A DNA stretch of 20,146 nt. It comes from Gymnopilus junonius. Lineage: Eukaryota > Basidiomycota > Agaricomycetes > Agaricales > Galerinaceae. Positions 17,700-20,146 of this stretch are shown piece after piece; the first letter of the stretch is position 1, and every line of letters begins with the position of its first letter. The translations under genes were made by a program, and so were the position numbers. Where the stretch lies: contig JADNYJ010000570.1 in the NCBI GenBank assembly GCA_015501075.1, positions 1 through 20,146 of the forward strand, given 5' to 3'. The notes below the pieces were generated by a model. It did no database searches. It was not told where the DNA came from and was given only the letters and a program-made list of their open reading frames with translations.

Positions 17700-18167
17700 T
17701 AGATATTTATTCTGTAGTCTCGGCTCGAATTGAAAATAAATCGCTCCAATTGCCCTTTTCATTTGAGACCAGAACAGAAAAAAATCATTGGATCTGCTCT
17801 AGGAGACACTGGAGTAAAAGGGAAGTTCATTGACCAGAACTTCATAAAGAAACATAACCTGGAAAGAAAACACTGGAAAAGGAAATTCAGTCTTCAATGT
17901 AGATGGAACCCTGAACAAAAAGGAACCATCAACACTATTTGACCTAAAGCTGACATGATGGACAACCCAAATGGAACACTACTGGTCACCAGCCTAGGAA
18001 ACAAAAGATCATTCTTGGTTTTCCCTGGTTCAAGAAAACAACCCAGACATCAACTGGAAAAATGGACATTCAAACTCAACAGGGAGATTAGTACTACTTC
18101 CCAAATAGAAGAAGTACCTGATGAGGAAATCCAACAAGTCAATCAACTGGATGACTTTTGGACTTAA
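17700..18167 (+). pseudogene. Aspartic protease of the plus-strand gypsy element
   Basis: The active site is intact: SALGDTGVKGKFIDQNFIKK, with D-T-G at 17805-17813. It is followed by KGTINTI and, after a stop at 17940 and a frame change, GTLLVTSLGNKRSFLVFPG, matching the substrate-flap and ILGxPW region of Ty3-type proteases. The segment 18100-18160 (IEEVPDEEIQQVNQLDDFW) is the acidic linker before RT. Confidence 0.78.
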
Positions 18168-18239
18168 TCATTTCCTTTTTAGGTAAGAAACCCCTTCGGA
18201 AAAAAGGAGATTTGGAATATCCCTGAGGATGACAATGAA

Positions 18240-19160
18240 ATCTGGATCAATGTGAAACTAACTTCCTCACAAATCTTCACTCAGAAACATGATGTGAAGA
18301 AGGAAGAGAAGCCACTCAAGGAAATGATCCCACTGGAATACCATGAATATCTGGACATCTTCGACAAAAACACCACCAATAGATTCCCTGAATCTCGATC
18401 TTGGACCATAAGATTGAACTCAAGGAAGGTTTTCTACCAAAGGTCTTCAAGATGTATCCCCTGATGCCTTCAGAGGATACCAAACTGGACAAATTCTTGG
18501 AAGAAAACCTGAAGAAAGGATACATTGACCTGTCTAAATTGCCCATGGCTTCCCCCTCTTTTTTGTATCAAAGAAGGATGGAAAACTTCGACCCTGCCAA
18601 GACTACTGGTATCTGAATGAATGGACCATCAAGAATGCCTATCCCCTCCCTCTGATCCCTGAACTCATGGATAAACTCAAAGGGCCAAGTATTTTACTAA
18701 ACTTGACATCCGATGGGGTTATAAAACATTAGGATCAAGGATGGCGATCAATGGAAAGCAGCTTCAAAATGAACAAAGGACTATTTGAACTGACAGTCAT
18801 GTTCTTGGCATGTGCAATTCCCAGCAACCTTCCAGTCAATGATGGACTCAATGTTCAAAGATGTCATGCCATCAAGGTTTCTTATCATTTATATGGATGA
18901 TATTCTTATCTTTCATAAAGATAAGAAGAAACTGGAACAGATAATGAAGGAAGTCCTTCAAATACTCCAAGACAATGACTTGTATTTGAAACCCAAAAAA
19001 TACACATTTGCCCAGATGAAAATCATTATCTTGGAATGATTATCCAAGAAGGGACAATCTTGATGGACCCCTTGAAACTCAGTGGTATAGCGACTGGCTG
19101 AACTGAAAAATGTAAAACAAGTCCGATCCTTCCTAGGATTCGGAAACTTTTACAGGTGAT
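18240..19160 (+). pseudogene. Reverse transcriptase of the plus-strand gypsy element
   Basis: PLEYHEYLDIFDKNTTNRFP opens the domain. After a frame change come [40 protein letters not shown] and [12 protein letters not shown] poorly preserved stretch (18600-18800) follows, then QFPATFQSMMDSMFKDVMPS, FLIIYMDDILIFHKD with the YMDD box intact at 18890-18901, and DNDLYLKPKKYTF. VKQVRSFLGFGNFYR (about 19115-19157) marks the junction to RNase H. At least five frame breaks exclude function. Confidence 0.87.
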
Positions 19161-19880
19161 TTATCAGGAAATAGCTCACGCGCTTAATGAGCTGTTGAAG
19201 AAAGACCATAGTTTCAAATGGAACGAAGATGCCCAGAAATCATTTGAACTACTGAAATGAAAATTCATGGAAGAACCCATTCTGACCATGCTGGACACTG
19301 CTAAACAATTCCAGATTGAATGTGACACATCAAAATATGCATCTGGAGCAGTTTTGACACAACTTGACAGCAATGGAGACCGACACTGGTGGCATTTATC
19401 TCAAAGACATTCTCTCCCACTGAGAGAAATTATGAGATTTATGACAGAGAACTACTGGTGATGATCTGATTCCTTAAAGAATGGCAACACTACATTCAAG
19501 GATCGGCCTTCACGATGATCATCTATTCTGATCACAAGAATTTGACGTACTTCAGAAGTACTCAAAATTGAATAGATGCCAAGCAAGATGGTCTCTATTC
19601 CTTTGGAATACGACATCCAACTGTCACCTCCCAGAAGTAAAATGGTACAATCAGATGCCTCTCTCAAAGACCAGACATGATCCCGATGAAGATCATGACA
19701 ATGAAGATAAATTCTCCAGTAGGAGAATCTATTTATAAATCTGATTGATGCTGATCTCCAAATGGAAATTGCCAATCAAGGAAACTGGACAAAGACGTAG
19801 TTGACGCATTGAAACTCCTCACACAAGAAGGACTCAAAGTCTTGCAAAAGACTTAGATGACTGGGAGACAATGCAAATGG
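19161..19880 (+). pseudogene. RNase H and linker of the plus-strand gypsy element
   Basis: EEPILTMLDTAKQFQIECDT carries the first Asp, then SKYASGAVLTQLDSNGDR. The remainder of RNase H (YSDHKNLTYFRST-like segment, about 19527-19563) and the SDA-type motif (about 19645) lie in other frames. An acidic linker follows (DEDHDNEDKFSSRRI, about 19688-19730). Confidence 0.75.
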
Positions 19881-20146
19881 AAGCATTGGTGAATTAATCT
19901 TTTACAAGAAAAAGAATTACATTCTGATGACCAGAACTACAAAGGAAGATCATCATGATGTACATGACTCAGTCACTGCAGGACACCCAGGAGAACTGGA
20001 AACTTACAATGCTGTACAACAAGTTTACTGGTGGCCCAGAATGTGAACATTCATCAAGAATTATGTCAAAGGTTGCAGACAATGCCAACAGTTCAAAATC
20101 AACTGAAACCCGGTGAATCCCTCCTTACACCTGATCGAAGGAGCCA
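19881..20146 (+). pseudogene. Integrase N-terminal HHCC domain of the plus-strand gypsy element, cut by window end
   Basis: HDVHDSVTAGHPGELETYNA and VQQVYWWPRM, then a TGA, TFIKNYVKGCRQCQQFKIN give the H...H...C-x2-C zinc-binding module of retroviral-type integrases. The stop replaces an Arg/Lys position. The catalytic core lies beyond the window. Confidence 0.82.

Larger units (their letters stand above)
16331..20146 (+). mobile_element. Ty3/gypsy retrotransposon, plus strand, internal region, right end outside window
   Basis: Gag, protease, RT, RNase H and the start of integrase follow one another on the plus strand after the LTR and primer-binding site. All are broken by stops and frameshifts. 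Self-priming and the chromodomain seen left of the shared LTR would both fit a Tf1/sushi-like chromovirus. Whether the left fragment belongs to the same family cannot be told without this copy's own 3' end. Confidence 0.85.

Noticed and set aside
1..20146. CRISPR arrays, tRNA or rRNA genes, bacterial operons
   Set aside because: No regular direct-repeat array, cloverleaf or rRNA core sequence was seen; introns and eukaryotic retroelements make a bacterial source unlikely.

Overview
This window looks like heterochromatic, transposon-packed DNA from a basidiomycete fungus, most likely an Agaricomycete. Nearly everything recognisable is a broken mobile element. The LINE reads like known basidiomycete LINEs: a gag-like ORF1 with zinc knuckles, an APE endonuclease scrap, RT, RNase H, and a C-terminal HAPIGEYY plus Cys/His tail. 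The Ty3/gypsy chromoviruses carry chromodomains, and one short spliceosomal intron is visible. No tRNA, rRNA, CRISPR array or intact housekeeping gene is seen. Family assignments come from reading motifs by eye; no database search was run.

Layout, left to right. (1) 1-6609 is a Ty3/gypsy element whose gag-pol runs on the minus strand: LTR about 6310-6609, Gag 6289-4807, protease 4651-4238, RT/RNase H 4187-2960, integrase about 2460-1500, chromodomain 1499-1095. A convergent plus-strand accessory pseudogene with an intron (1-992) lies downstream of the chromodomain. The other LTR would lie left of the window. The whole element carries TCGGAG at high density on one strand only (36 copies by hand count between 499 and 6585, none of the reverse complement CTCCGA noticed). 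(2) 6610-11075 is a plus-strand LINE, heavily CpG-depleted, with an endonuclease-RT deletion, several frame breaks and a duplicated 48-bp poly(A) tail. Its RT is split by a 679-bp poly(A) retroposon in the opposite orientation (8230-8908) flanked by a perfect 15-bp target-site duplication. (3) 11083-12821 is a minus-strand pseudogene of a Ulp1-type cysteine protease protein that still shows the H/D/Q/C catalytic set. (4) 12822-14054 is largely unassigned. (5) 14055-15363 is the 3' end (chromodomain) of another Ty3/gypsy copy, split by a 974-bp non-autonomous element with 26-bp terminal inverted repeats. (6) 15523-16330 holds a polypurine tract, a 782-bp LTR and a primer-binding site complementary to the predicted 5' end of the LTR's own transcript, which suggests Tf1/sushi-type self-priming. 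(7) 16343-20146 is gag-PR-RT-RNase H-integrase of a plus-strand Ty3/gypsy copy that runs off the right edge.

The insertion order can be partly read. The poly(A) retroposon is younger than the LINE it splits and keeps more CpG. The TIR element is younger than the chromodomain it splits. The minus-strand gypsy probably inserted into, or against, the LINE 5' region. Most in-frame stops are TGA or TAG where the family has W or R, which, with the CpG loss, fits decay by cytosine methylation and deamination rather than ongoing selection.
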